A stretch of DNA of 64,000 nt. Source: Oscillospiraceae bacterium. Lineage in GTDB: Bacteria; Bacillota; Clostridia; Oscillospirales; WRJC01. A program made the translations under genes and the position numbers. This document shows, piece by piece, positions 18,275 through 26,685 of the stretch. A model generated the notes under the pieces. It had not been told where the DNA came from, ran no database searches, and saw only the letters and a list, made by a program, of their open reading frames with translations. Every line of letters begins with the position of its first letter. Position 1 is the first letter of the stretch. The DNA lies in NCBI GenBank assembly GCA_009783265.1, contig WRHM01000002.1, positions 220,564 through 284,563 on the forward strand, in the 5' to 3' direction.

Positions 18275-19546
18275 ATGAACATAAATAATCTCGTAAATTT
18301 GTTAAACGACGAAAAAAAAGAAAACAGGCTTAACGCTTTGTCTGATATAAAATCAAAAATAAATTCAGGTGAAATAACCAAGCCCGAAAAAACGATAAAT
18401 GTAAATAATCATATACACACTACATATTCTTTTTCGCCGTATTCGCCGACAAAAGCAGTTTATATGGCATATATGAACGGACTTGTGACTGCCGGAATTA
18501 TGGACCATGATTCTGTCGGCGGGGCGAAAGAATTTATCGAAGCGGGAAAAATTCTGGAAATTTCGGCTACAGTCGGTATTGAAACGAGAGTTGATATGTC
18601 CAAAACAAAATTAAACAATAGGAGAATAAATAATCCCGACCAGAGTTCAGTCGCATATGTTGCCCTGCACGGCATCCCACATCAATATATCGACGATATT
18701 AATGGATATTTCGCGCCGTTCAGAAAAAACAGAAATACGCGAAATAAACAGATGTGCGAAAATATTTCTGAAATCATGAAGCCATATAATATAAAGCTTG
18801 ATTTTGACGAACATGTTTTGCCGTTATCGCAATATAACAACAGCGGCTCAGTCACAGAAAGACATATAACTTGCGCTTTATCAAAACTTATCGCACAAAA
18901 ATATAATAATTCTGCTGAAGTTTTAAATTTTTTGAAAAATATCATGAAATTAAATATAGCGCAAAAAGCCGAAAACGCTCTTTTGGAAAACAATCCCGAT
19001 TATTATTTATATGATATAATCGGCATTTTAAAAGCCGGTATGGTCGAAAAATTTTATGTTGACGCTTACGACGAATGCCCTAATGTTGAAGATTATATAA
19101 AAGTTGCGAAAGCAACGGGAGCTATTCCGGCTTACGCATATCTCGGCGACGTCGGCGATTCTGTCACGGGAGATAAAAAGCCGCAAAAATTCGAGGACGA
19201 TTTTCTCGAATTAGTATTTGAAGAACTCGTGCGTCTGGGATTTAAAGCCGTGACTTATATGCCGACAAGAAACACAAAACAACAGCTTGAACGCGTTATA
19301 AAATTATGCGAAAAAAATAATTTATTTCAAATCAGCGGCGAAGATATAAATTCACCTCGCCAGAGTTTTATTTGCGAAGCGTTGCACGACCCGATGTTTT
19401 CGCATTTGATTGATTCGACCTGGGCTTTAATAAATCACGAAACTGCCGCCACGAAATGTGATAATGCGGGTATGTTTTCTGAAAAGATTATAAAACAATA
19501 TCCCGATATTAACGAAAGGGTAAAAAAATTCGCGGACCGGAATTAA
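18275..19546 (+). CDS. PHP-domain metal-dependent hydrolase
   Basis: A 423-residue protein of the polymerase-and-histidinol-phosphatase superfamily. Metal-site motifs are NHIHTTYS (H46, H48) and MDHDS (D77, H78, D79), followed by GIETRVD; further conserved acids and histidines lie toward the end (ISGEDIN, INHETAA). The likely activity is hydrolysis of a phosphate ester by a bi- or trinuclear centre. It closes the operon, and its stop codon lies in the loop of the terminator at 19528-19567. Substrate unknown. Confidence 0.8.
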   Translation: MNINNLVNLLNDEKKENRLNALSDIKSKINSGEITKPEKTINVNNHIHTTYSFSPYSPTKAVYMAYMNGLVTAGIMDHDSVGGAKEFIEAGKILEISATVGIETRVDMSKTKLNNRRINNPDQSSVAYVALHGIPHQYIDDINGYFAPFRKNRNTRNKQMCENISEIMKPYNIKLDFDEHVLPLSQYNNSGSVTERHITCALSKLIAQKYNNSAEVLNFLKNIMKLNIAQKAENALLENNPDYYLYDIIGILKAGMVEKFYVDAYDECPNVEDYIKVAKATGAIPAYAYLGDVGDSVTGDKKPQKFEDDFLELVFEELVRLGFKAVTYMPTRNTKQQLERVIKLCEKNNLFQISGEDINSPRQSFICEALHDPMFSHLIDSTWALINHETAATKCDNAGMFSEKIIKQYPDINERVKKFADRN

Positions 19547-19567
19547 CCGGCCCGCGAATTTTTTTTA
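19528..19567 (+). terminator. Intrinsic terminator overlapping the end of the PHP gene
   Basis: A 13-bp stem (19528-19540 with 19547-19559, one mismatch) with a 6-nt loop is followed by eight T. The CDS stop codon lies in the loop. Confidence 0.85.
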
Positions 19568-19624
19568 TTTTTCCGACATTTTATGTTTCTTAATCGTATT
19601 AATAGTGAAAGGAGGTTGCGAATT

Positions 19625-20149
19625 ATGATAAAAACTTTGGCGGTACATAATAATATTGAAAAAGAACAAAAAGATAAATCAATAATTATTGAAGAAATTT
19701 ACGAACGGAATGTAAACATGGTTTATCGCGTCAGCTTTTCATATATGAAAAATAAAACGGATACCGATGATATAGTTTCAGAAATATTTTTAAAATTAAT
19801 AAAAACTAAAATCTGTTTTCAAAATGAAGAACATGAAAAAGCATGGCTTTTACGGACAACGATAAATCTTTGCAAAGATTCTTTAAAATCATTGCGGCGT
19901 AAAAATAAAAATATTGACGATTACATAAATACAGAGGGCGAAAATCAAAATCAATTTGAAATCGACGAGACATTTAAGATTGTCATGCAACTGCCCGGAC
20001 GTTATAAAGACGCTATTTACCTGTATTATTACGAAGGTTATTCAACAGAAGAAATTGCGCGGATATTAAAAAAGCCAAATTCTACGATTCGCAATCATTT
20101 GCACGAAGCACGAAATCTACTGAAAGGAGTTTTGGAAAATGAAAAATGA
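19625..20149 (+). CDS. RNA polymerase sigma factor (sigma-70/ECF family)
   Basis: About 174 residues. Sigma region 2 is seen as VYRVSFSYMKNKTDTDDIVSE-type sequence near residue 30. Region 4 is near the C-terminus (GYSTEEIARILKKP, then a recognition helix STIRNHLHEARN). I use the ATG at 19625 because AAAGGAGG lies 9 bases upstream; the in-frame ATG at 19583 has no SD. The next gene overlaps it by 11 bases and encodes a single-pass membrane protein, the usual sigma/anti-sigma order. Length and domain pair fit an ECF-type sigma responding to an envelope signal. Confidence 0.88.
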   Translation: MIKTLAVHNNIEKEQKDKSIIIEEIYERNVNMVYRVSFSYMKNKTDTDDIVSEIFLKLIKTKICFQNEEHEKAWLLRTTINLCKDSLKSLRRKNKNIDDYINTEGENQNQFEIDETFKIVMQLPGRYKDAIYLYYYEGYSTEEIARILKKPNSTIRNHLHEARNLLKGVLENEK

Positions 20150-21140
20150 AAAAATAATTGATTCATGGAATAAAATCGAGCCGGACGAAGAAACAAAACA
20201 AAAAATATTCGGCGATATTATAAAAAAGCAATATAACAAACGTCCGAAATTTAAACGGATAATGCTTGTAGCAGCCGTTATGACCGGCGTATTAATTTTA
20301 ATGAGCGCGACGGCAGTAGTGATTTATTACCATGAAGCAGTATATTACGACATGAAAGGCAATAAAATAGATATGTCGGAAGTGTATTTGCCTCATTCTG
20401 AATATGGAAGCGAAGAATTTCGATTTGAACAGGCATTGCGTGAAAATAAAGCCGAAGACGAAATATTATTTATAATATTTTTCGATTATGAATCCAGAAA
20501 CAACCCGACAAAAAAAATATATGATTATAACGAACTTATTAATTATTTGAACGATAACGGGGCGGAACAATTAATTCTTCCGGAATATATTACCTACGGC
20601 TATGAATTTGAACACGCTGACGTTCATCTGGGTCTTATCGGCGATATAGATTACGAAGAATTTGAGTCGGTATATTACGAAGAAAAATACGGTAATATTT
20701 ACGAAATATATAAACTTCCGGAAGATAAGACCTGTGTGGAAAACATAAATTTACATTATCATAAAAACGAACGCGAAGGCTATATATCAATAATTATAAA
20801 TTTTATATGGAGCTGCAATAGTGAAACTATTTCTTTCGGTTCACCCGGAATTGTAGAGACAGAGCCGGAATCATTGGATATGCCGCAATTTAAGCACAGT
20901 TTAATAATGTCGGATAAAATATCTTCCGGTTCAAATCCTACATGGCGTTTCAGGGCGGTAAAAATTATTGATAAACCGGTTAATATTTTAAATGCTTTTT
21001 TCATAAGTAAAATATGGTATGAGAAAAACTCTAAAAATTTCGCGTTCGATACTTTTGAGTTCGACGCAGTCAGTTACGATATAAATTCATCGTCAGTTTC
21101 ACGCGACGAAATTATAAAAATAGCGGAGAGTATAAAATAA
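20139..21140 (+). CDS. Membrane-anchored putative anti-sigma factor
   Basis: A 333-residue protein with a short cytoplasmic N-terminus (about 40 residues, charged), one membrane helix (about 41-63) and a large acidic, Tyr-rich outer domain. The outer part (LPEYITYGYEF near 145 and a C-terminal beta-rich stretch) loosely resembles DUF4367-type domains found with Clostridial sigma factors. The SD AAAGGAG lies within the sigma gene and the ATG overlaps its stop, so the two are co-translated. No zinc-finger HxxxCxxC is present. The anti-sigma role is inferred from context. Confidence 0.7.
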   Translation: MKNEKIIDSWNKIEPDEETKQKIFGDIIKKQYNKRPKFKRIMLVAAVMTGVLILMSATAVVIYYHEAVYYDMKGNKIDMSEVYLPHSEYGSEEFRFEQALRENKAEDEILFIIFFDYESRNNPTKKIYDYNELINYLNDNGAEQLILPEYITYGYEFEHADVHLGLIGDIDYEEFESVYYEEKYGNIYEIYKLPEDKTCVENINLHYHKNEREGYISIIINFIWSCNSETISFGSPGIVETEPESLDMPQFKHSLIMSDKISSGSNPTWRFRAVKIIDKPVNILNAFFISKIWYEKNSKNFAFDTFEFDAVSYDINSSSVSRDEIIKIAESIK

Positions 21141-21151
21141 ATAACAACACG

Positions 21152-21185
21152 AAAAAATCCCTGATGATTTTATCAGGGATTTTTT
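21152..21185. terminator. Bidirectional intrinsic terminator
   Basis: A perfect 14-bp stem (21152-21165 with 21172-21185) has A6 on one side and T6 on the other. It lies between the convergent genes ending at 21140 and 21184. Confidence 0.9.
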
Positions 21186-22587
21186 AATATTCTTTATAAA
21201 ACAAATACGGCTTGTCATTAGAATTTAATTTTATCCTAGCCCTCCAACTTGAATTTTCAAAATTGTCTTCTGTATTTATAGTAGCGTACAGATAACCCGC
21301 GCATACTTTCCAGTCGTGATAATTAAAATCTTCTCCGGGTTTCGGCGTATAAACCGCAACCGCTCCGCCAAAATAAATATCCCGCGAATAATCAAGATTT
21401 ATCCGGTAAAGCGTATTAAGGGGAAGTTTTGTCCAGACAAACGGATCTTCCCTCTCATCGGCAAAAGCAATTCCGTCAACAAGATCAAATTCAAACAGAG
21501 TATAATATAAAAAATCACCGTCAATACAAAAACTATTTATGTCAGTTTTTAAAATCTCGCGTTTTTTTGAATCCAGCAAAACAATTTTTTCATCTTCCTG
21601 TTGATTTGTAAAATTATATCTGTTGTAAATATCCATGTTTACACGGCTCAGCCCTTTATCGGATATAAAATATATATCGTCGCCGTATAAATATAAATCC
21701 CGGATATATTCGTTTTCAAATTCAATCAGTGTTATAATATGCTGCATATCTACGTTGCATATATTTATACTGCCTTTTTTTGAAACGTCGTTATTTACCG
21801 GCATGATTATTTTATCGCCTATAAATTTAAAATCTTTCGGGTCGCATATTTTATCGAAATCTTCGCGGTTCATCAAATCCGAATAAACTACAACCGCGTT
21901 TTCCTGAAATAAATCAATTCTCGTAATATTAAAATCCGCTTTGTAAACATAATCTTTTATAACTGAAGAAGATTCCCATGTATAAGTTTGCGCGTATAAA
22001 TACCTGCCGTTTAATACAAGATCGCAATTTTCTATGCCTTGAAATTCTATCAGTTTTTCGTATTCGTATTTATCTATATCATATCTGTAAATAAATACGC
22101 CTTTTGATATTATTTTAGCTCTTGTTTCATATTGAAAAAAGCCTTTATACACTTCTACTTCAACCGCGTCATATCCTCTGTATGTAAAATATAAAAATCC
22201 GTTGTTATATATATAATTAAATATCTGCATGTGATTACATTCGCCATTGATATTATTACGGCACTCTTCATCAGGGCAAATTTTTTCTTTTTGTCCGTTA
22301 TATTTTAACCTGTACAAACTGCCGTTATTTTTGTCAAACCATATAGTTGCGCCGTCATCGTTGCAATGCAGCATATCGCCAAAAACGCCTAATTTTTCGC
22401 AGCCCGCAAAATATCCGTCAACCGTGATATTTTTATCGCCGAATAATTCGCCGTCGAAATTTTTTATAACCGGCTCTAAACCCGACCAGTCTTTGAAATC
22501 TTCGTCAAACGGAAATTCCACGAATTTTGAATCGCACGAATTTAAAAATAATATTGCAAGAATTAATAATATTAATATTTTTTTCAT
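21184..22587 (-). CDS. Secreted beta-propeller-like lipoprotein
   Basis: A 467-residue lipoprotein: MKKILILLIL, a hydrophobic core, then the lipobox LNSC with Cys18. The mature part has repeating strands with aromatic/Asp patterns such as GFLYFTYRG, DDIYFISDKG and DFLYYTLFEFD. These resemble the DUF5050-type propeller repeats of Clostridial surface proteins. A cysteine-rich short segment (CPDEECRNN, then CNHMQ, near 102-120) could be a small metal or disulfide knuckle. It has its own promoter with a BlaI/MecI-like dyad in the spacer (22615-22626), so it is probably induced under repressor control. Function unknown. Confidence 0.75.
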   Translation of the reverse strand: MKKILILLILAILFLNSCDSKFVEFPFDEDFKDWSGLEPVIKNFDGELFGDKNITVDGYFAGCEKLGVFGDMLHCNDDGATIWFDKNNGSLYRLKYNGQKEKICPDEECRNNINGECNHMQIFNYIYNNGFLYFTYRGYDAVEVEVYKGFFQYETRAKIISKGVFIYRYDIDKYEYEKLIEFQGIENCDLVLNGRYLYAQTYTWESSSVIKDYVYKADFNITRIDLFQENAVVVYSDLMNREDFDKICDPKDFKFIGDKIIMPVNNDVSKKGSINICNVDMQHIITLIEFENEYIRDLYLYGDDIYFISDKGLSRVNMDIYNRYNFTNQQEDEKIVLLDSKKREILKTDINSFCIDGDFLYYTLFEFDLVDGIAFADEREDPFVWTKLPLNTLYRINLDYSRDIYFGGAVAVYTPKPGEDFNYHDWKVCAGYLYATINTEDNFENSSWRARIKLNSNDKPYLFYKEY

Positions 22588-22608
22588 GACAACGCCTCCT
22601 GTAATAAA

Positions 22609-22637
22609 ATTATACTACATTTGTAGAGCGTTGTCAA
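22609..22637 (-). promoter_or_regulatory. Sigma-A promoter with BlaI/MecI-type operator in the spacer
   Basis: On the minus strand TTGACA (22637-22632) and TATAAT (22614-22609) have a 17-base spacer. The spacer itself contains CTACA-AA-TGTAG, the TACAnnTGTA dyad typical of the BlaI/MecI/CopY winged-helix repressors. A bound repressor would block polymerase. No BlaI-family gene is in the window. Confidence 0.75.
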
Positions 22638-22655
22638 GATATATTTTAATATTTT

Positions 22656-23516
22656 TTATAAAGCCAATAAAATTTCACGCAATAATTTACACGCAAGGCT
22701 TACCGAACGTCCGCTTGGATCATAAACAGGCGAAAGTTCGGTTATATCAATCCCGATAATATTTAATTTTAAAGCGTCAAACACCGCCGGCAATAATTCT
22801 TTAAAGCTCACTCCTCCGGCTTCGGGAGTTCCTGTTCCGGGAAAATCCGCAGGGTCTAAAACGTCTAAATCAAGCGAAAAATAAACGGGTTTATCTTTTA
22901 TTTTATTTATTATTTCATCAAGCCCGTCAAAATCAAATTTATTTATAAAATTATGTTTTTCTGAAAACTCAAATTCTTCCCTCTCACCGCTCCTTATTCC
23001 GAACTGAAAAATTTTATCATCGCCGAGTAAATCATAGCATCGTCGCATAACTGTTGCATGAGACAATTTTTCGCCGAGATAATCATCTCTCATATCGGCG
23101 TGAGCGTCAAAATGAATTATACGCAAATCCGGATATTTTTCATAAGCCGCTCTGACTGCCCCAAGACTTACAAGATGTTCACCGCCTATCATAACAGGCA
23201 GTTTATTATCAGATAATATTTTATCCGTAAAATCTTTTATTTGATTTAAAACTTTTTCTGTATTGCCGAAACATAATTCCAGATCGCCGCCGTCGAAAAC
23301 TTTTATGTTTGAATCGCATAAATCTTTATCCTGATAAGGGCTGTATGTCTCAATAGAATAGCTTTCGTTCCGGATTGCCGAAGGCGCGAAACGCGCACCC
23401 GGCCTGTATGAAGCAGTGCCGTCGAACGGCGTGCCGAATATCACTATATCGCTTTTCTCGTATTCTTTATCGCAACCTATAAAAACATGCGTGTTTTTAT
23501 CTAATTTATTCGTCAT
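22656..23516 (-). CDS. speB: Agmatinase family ureohydrolase (agmatinase or aminopropylagmatinase)
   Basis: A 286-residue ureohydrolase. All Mn ligands are visible: H114 in GGEHLVSLG, D137/H139/D141 in FDAHAD, and D216/D218 in SLDLDVLDP. It would release urea from agmatine to give putrescine, or from N1-aminopropylagmatine to give spermidine. It overlaps the spermidine synthase gene by 11 bases (SD GGAGC inside speE), so the two are co-translated. Which substrate is used cannot be settled from motifs. Confidence 0.9.
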   Translation of the reverse strand: MTNKLDKNTHVFIGCDKEYEKSDIVIFGTPFDGTASYRPGARFAPSAIRNESYSIETYSPYQDKDLCDSNIKVFDGGDLELCFGNTEKVLNQIKDFTDKILSDNKLPVMIGGEHLVSLGAVRAAYEKYPDLRIIHFDAHADMRDDYLGEKLSHATVMRRCYDLLGDDKIFQFGIRSGEREEFEFSEKHNFINKFDFDGLDEIINKIKDKPVYFSLDLDVLDPADFPGTGTPEAGGVSFKELLPAVFDALKLNIIGIDITELSPVYDPSGRSVSLACKLLREILLAL

Positions 23517-24363
23517 CTGTTAAAAGCTCCTTTACATAATTGGGCAGAGCGAAGCAACCCCAATGCAAATCCGTGTTATAATATTTTGTTTTTATGTTTA
23601 AATTATTCCAGATTTCAGCGTTTAAATCATTAAGCGGGTGTAAATTTTTAGATGCAAACCCAAAGAGCCAGTGTCCCGACGGATACGACGGTATATGCGC
23701 CTGATATACCAGACAGACCGGAAAAACATGCCTCAGCCTTTTATTTATTTTCGCGACCGCTTTTGCGTCGTTGTCATAAAACGGGCTTTCATGCTGATTA
23801 ATTAATATTCCGTTTTCTTTTAAAGCGTTATAGCAATTACCGTAAAATTCTTTTGTGAATAATCCCTCTCCCGGACCGAACGGGTCTGTCGAATCTATTA
23901 TAATCAAATCATATTCATTCTTTTTTTTGCGAACGAATTTTAATCCGTCCTCGTAAAACATTTTCACTCTCGAATCAATCAGTCTGTGAGACGTTTGCGG
24001 CAGATATTCAAGGCAGGCTTTGACTACTTCCTCGTCGATTTCAACCATGTCTATATTTTCGACAGAATCAATGCTATATTTCGTCAATTCCCTGATTGTT
24101 CCGCCGTCCCCTGCCCCGATCACGAGAATATTTTTTATATCGGGATTAACTGCCAGAGCGACATGCGTTATCATTTCGTGATAGACAAATTCGTCTTTTT
24201 CAGTTACCATCAGATAACCGTCGAGAGTTAATATATTTCCCAAATCTTTTGAATAAAAAATATCTATTCTCTGAAAATCGCTTTTTTTACTGAATAGTTG
24301 TTTATCTACTTTAATAGAATATTTCACGCTTTTTGTGTGATATTCCGAAAACCATAAATCCAT
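23506..24363 (-). CDS. speE: Spermidine synthase (polyamine aminopropyltransferase)
   Basis: A 285-residue aminopropyltransferase that uses decarboxylated S-adenosylmethionine. Characteristic motifs are YHEM (61-64), GAGDGGTIRE (83-92), VEID (107-110) and the catalytic DSTDP (157-161). It is upstream of and overlapping speB. No SD is seen before the ATG; instead a 12-bp hairpin (24375-24405) lies 11 bases upstream. No speD (the source of decarboxylated SAM) or arginine decarboxylase is in the window. The amine acceptor could be putrescine or agmatine. Confidence 0.92.
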   Translation of the reverse strand: MDLWFSEYHTKSVKYSIKVDKQLFSKKSDFQRIDIFYSKDLGNILTLDGYLMVTEKDEFVYHEMITHVALAVNPDIKNILVIGAGDGGTIRELTKYSIDSVENIDMVEIDEEVVKACLEYLPQTSHRLIDSRVKMFYEDGLKFVRKKKNEYDLIIIDSTDPFGPGEGLFTKEFYGNCYNALKENGILINQHESPFYDNDAKAVAKINKRLRHVFPVCLVYQAHIPSYPSGHWLFGFASKNLHPLNDLNAEIWNNLNIKTKYYNTDLHWGCFALPNYVKELLTDDE

Positions 24364-24374
24364 TTTGTTTATTA

Positions 24375-24405
24375 AGGGGAAAACTTTTGAGGCAAGTTTT
24401 CCCCT
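24375..24405. repeat. Hairpin just upstream of speE
   Basis: A perfect 12-bp inverted repeat (AGGGGAAAACTT at 24375-24386; AAGTTTTCCCCT at 24394-24405, loop 7). It lies between the GNAT and speE genes, 11 bases before the speE ATG. It looks like part of a dispersed element and may modulate speE translation, since speE lacks an SD. Confidence 0.65.
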
Positions 24406-24463
24406 ATAACCCCTTTCAAGCCTTTTTGAGCATTTTAATCAATAAATTTAACGAAGAAAATGC

Positions 24464-24988
24464 TTATTCGGTACGATATTCGTAAATTTCAATAGGCATA
24501 TCTTTATTAAAAAATTTGTTAAGTTTAACATCACTTCGAGTATGTACCATACCTGCTTTTTGCATAACCCTGCCAGAACCGATATTTTCAGTAAAATGAT
24601 AGCCCCAAAAAAATTTAACCCCCAAATTTTTTATGCCGAATTGTAAAACTGATGATAACGCTTCTGTCGCATATCCACAATTATTATATTTTTTTCCTAT
24701 AGTAAAGCTGATTTCGGGATTTTCAAATAATTCAAATCCAATCATTCCTATCGGTTCATTGCTTGCTTTTAAACAAATCGCCCACATGACCAGGCCTTTA
24801 TCATAATACTTTTTCCATAAATCTATAATGAATTTACAGTTATTTTCGTTATCTGCAACTGTCATATTCGTATATTTAGCACATTCTATATCAGTCGCCC
24901 AGTTAATAAACATATAATGCGAATCGTTTTCTTCAAACTTTCTCAAAATCAACCTATCGCTATTAATGACTGGTATTTCATTCTTCAT
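24464..24988 (-). CDS. GNAT family N-acetyltransferase (RimJ/RimL-like)
   Basis: About 174 residues. SDRLILRKFEENDS at the start and the acetyl-CoA region (GKKYNNCGYATEALSSVLQFG) are typical of the RimJ/RimL-like branch that acetylates protein N-termini, amino acids or antibiotics. I use the ATG at 24988: TGGAG lies six bases upstream, and the GTG at 25000 lies within that SD region. It lies between the alpha-galactosidase and speE genes on one strand. A polyamine acetyltransferase role is possible from context but not shown. Confidence 0.82.
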   Translation of the reverse strand: MKNEIPVINSDRLILRKFEENDSHYMFINWATDIECAKYTNMTVADNENNCKFIIDLWKKYYDKGLVMWAICLKASNEPIGMIGFELFENPEISFTIGKKYNNCGYATEALSSVLQFGIKNLGVKFFWGYHFTENIGSGRVMQKAGMVHTRSDVKLNKFFNKDMPIEIYEYRTE

Positions 24989-25033
24989 TTTAATCTCCAC
25001 TAATATAAATTCTCTACATTTAAATAAAATCCT

Positions 25034-26524
25034 TTACTCTTTTTTTGCTTTATCAGCCTCTGACGCGTTTTTCGTTGCGGCGTCTTTGTCGGCTTGCATT
25101 TCGTCCACGGTTTTTGTGTGCAGCCGTGCCGCGCCTATATATCCTTCTTTTACATTTATTTTCGGATTTTGCATTCTGATTTTCGCTTTCGCGATTTCTT
25201 CTTTATATTGCGGCAGCCATTCTTCTCCGGCTATCAGCATTTCATCTACCATTTGTTCTATCTCATAAGTATTGCAAACTGCTCCAGTCAACGGATCAAG
25301 CATCATTGCCTGAATTAATAAATCCCTGTTGCCGTGAACAGCCGCTTCGACCGCGATTCTCTGAACGTTTATGCTCTGTGCGCATACTGCGGCGCAGCCT
25401 AACGGCAGAGACCCGACTTTGGGAATATTTACTCCGTTTTTGTCAACATATCCCGGCACTTCGACTATTGAATCATTATCTAAATTTGTGATAGTCCCGT
25501 TATTTACCACATTAAAATGCCCCCTGTAAACCCTGCCGGTTTCAAGTCCTTCGATTATATGCGAACCGTGTTCGGCTGAACGCTGTGTGCCGTCATATTT
25601 TTTCGGGTCGGCTTTCAGCCAATTCGGAAAATCAGTTTCAAACCAGTTTCTGCCCTCTGTGCATACTCTTAAATATCCTCCCGTTTCGCCGTTAATCCAT
25701 GAACTTAAATCTATCCAGTCATTTATTTCGTCCGGGCGTTTTCTGTACCATGAAACATACTCAGATAAATGCCCGTTTGATTCGGTCGAATAATATCCGA
25801 AACGTTTTAGCATGTCTATCCTGACTTTTTCTGTTTTTGAATAAACCGGATGTTTTTCAAAAGCTTCAACAAGTTTCCCGGTCAAATCTTCTCCGTTATG
25901 TTTTATCTGGATATACCATGTCTGATGATTTATCCCTGCGCAGATTATATCCACTTCGTTTTGCTGAAGCCCGAGAGCGTCGGCAATTTGCCAGTGTCCG
26001 CCCTGAACTCCGTGGCATAAGCCTATTGTGTTGACTTTTCCGTAATGATTAGCCGCCCATGTCATCATTGCGTTCGGATTCGCGTAATTTAAAAACAAAA
26101 CGTCTTTTTCGCAGACTTCGCGTATATCTTTGCAAAAATCAAGCGTTGCGTTTACGCCTCTCTGTCCGTACATGATCCCCCCCGCGCATAAAGTATCGCC
26201 GACGCATTGATCAACACCGTATTTCAACGGGATATTAATATCAGTCTCAAATCCCTCAAGCATTCCGATACGTACGCAACTTACAACGTATTTTGCGTCT
26301 TTAAAAGCTTCGCGCCTGTTTAAAGTCGGGTATATTTTTATTTTAAGCCCGTTTGAATCAATATCGCGCTGACAGAGCTGCGTAACCATGTCAAGATTGT
26401 TTTGATTAATATCAGTAAATGAGATTTCGCAGTTCTGAAATTCCGGCACAGATAATAAATCGCATAAAAGAGTTCTTGTAAAACCTATACTTCCCGCTCC
26501 GATAAATGAAATTTTAAACGACAT
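25034..26524 (-). CDS. melA: Alpha-galactosidase, glycoside hydrolase family 4
   Basis: About 496 residues. GH4 enzymes use NAD+ and Mn2+ for redox-assisted cleavage of alpha-galactosides such as melibiose and raffinose. Visible are the NAD motif FIGAGSIGF (near 7-15), NYANPNAM (near 146-153) and the metal-binding Cys-His pair in GLCHGVQGG (170-171), followed by GINHQTWY. I start at ATG 26524 because GGAGGT lies 8 bases upstream; the upstream in-frame TTG (26539) lies at that SD. No signal peptide, so it acts on imported sugars. Confidence 0.9.
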   Translation of the reverse strand: MSFKISFIGAGSIGFTRTLLCDLLSVPEFQNCEISFTDINQNNLDMVTQLCQRDIDSNGLKIKIYPTLNRREAFKDAKYVVSCVRIGMLEGFETDINIPLKYGVDQCVGDTLCAGGIMYGQRGVNATLDFCKDIREVCEKDVLFLNYANPNAMMTWAANHYGKVNTIGLCHGVQGGHWQIADALGLQQNEVDIICAGINHQTWYIQIKHNGEDLTGKLVEAFEKHPVYSKTEKVRIDMLKRFGYYSTESNGHLSEYVSWYRKRPDEINDWIDLSSWINGETGGYLRVCTEGRNWFETDFPNWLKADPKKYDGTQRSAEHGSHIIEGLETGRVYRGHFNVVNNGTITNLDNDSIVEVPGYVDKNGVNIPKVGSLPLGCAAVCAQSINVQRIAVEAAVHGNRDLLIQAMMLDPLTGAVCNTYEIEQMVDEMLIAGEEWLPQYKEEIAKAKIRMQNPKINVKEGYIGAARLHTKTVDEMQADKDAATKNASEADKAKKE

Positions 26525-26582
26525 AAATAATACCTCCAAAATAATTTAATTTAAAATAATATTTATATTTTATTTATTATTT

Positions 26583-26602
26583 ACATTTTACATGCAAAAT
26601 GT
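26583..26602. promoter_or_regulatory. Palindromic operator candidate between divergent genes
   Basis: ACATTTT-acatgc-AAAATGT, 7-bp arms with a 6-base centre, lies between the divergent alpha-galactosidase (start 26524) and PAS-like gene (start 26686). Position and size fit a dimeric repressor site; no regulator gene is adjacent. Confidence 0.4.
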
Positions 26603-26685
26603 TTCAAAAAATCAACAACAGTAAAATTTTTTATGATATAATTATATATAAATTCTACTTTATAAAAGGGAGTAACAGTAAAAAA

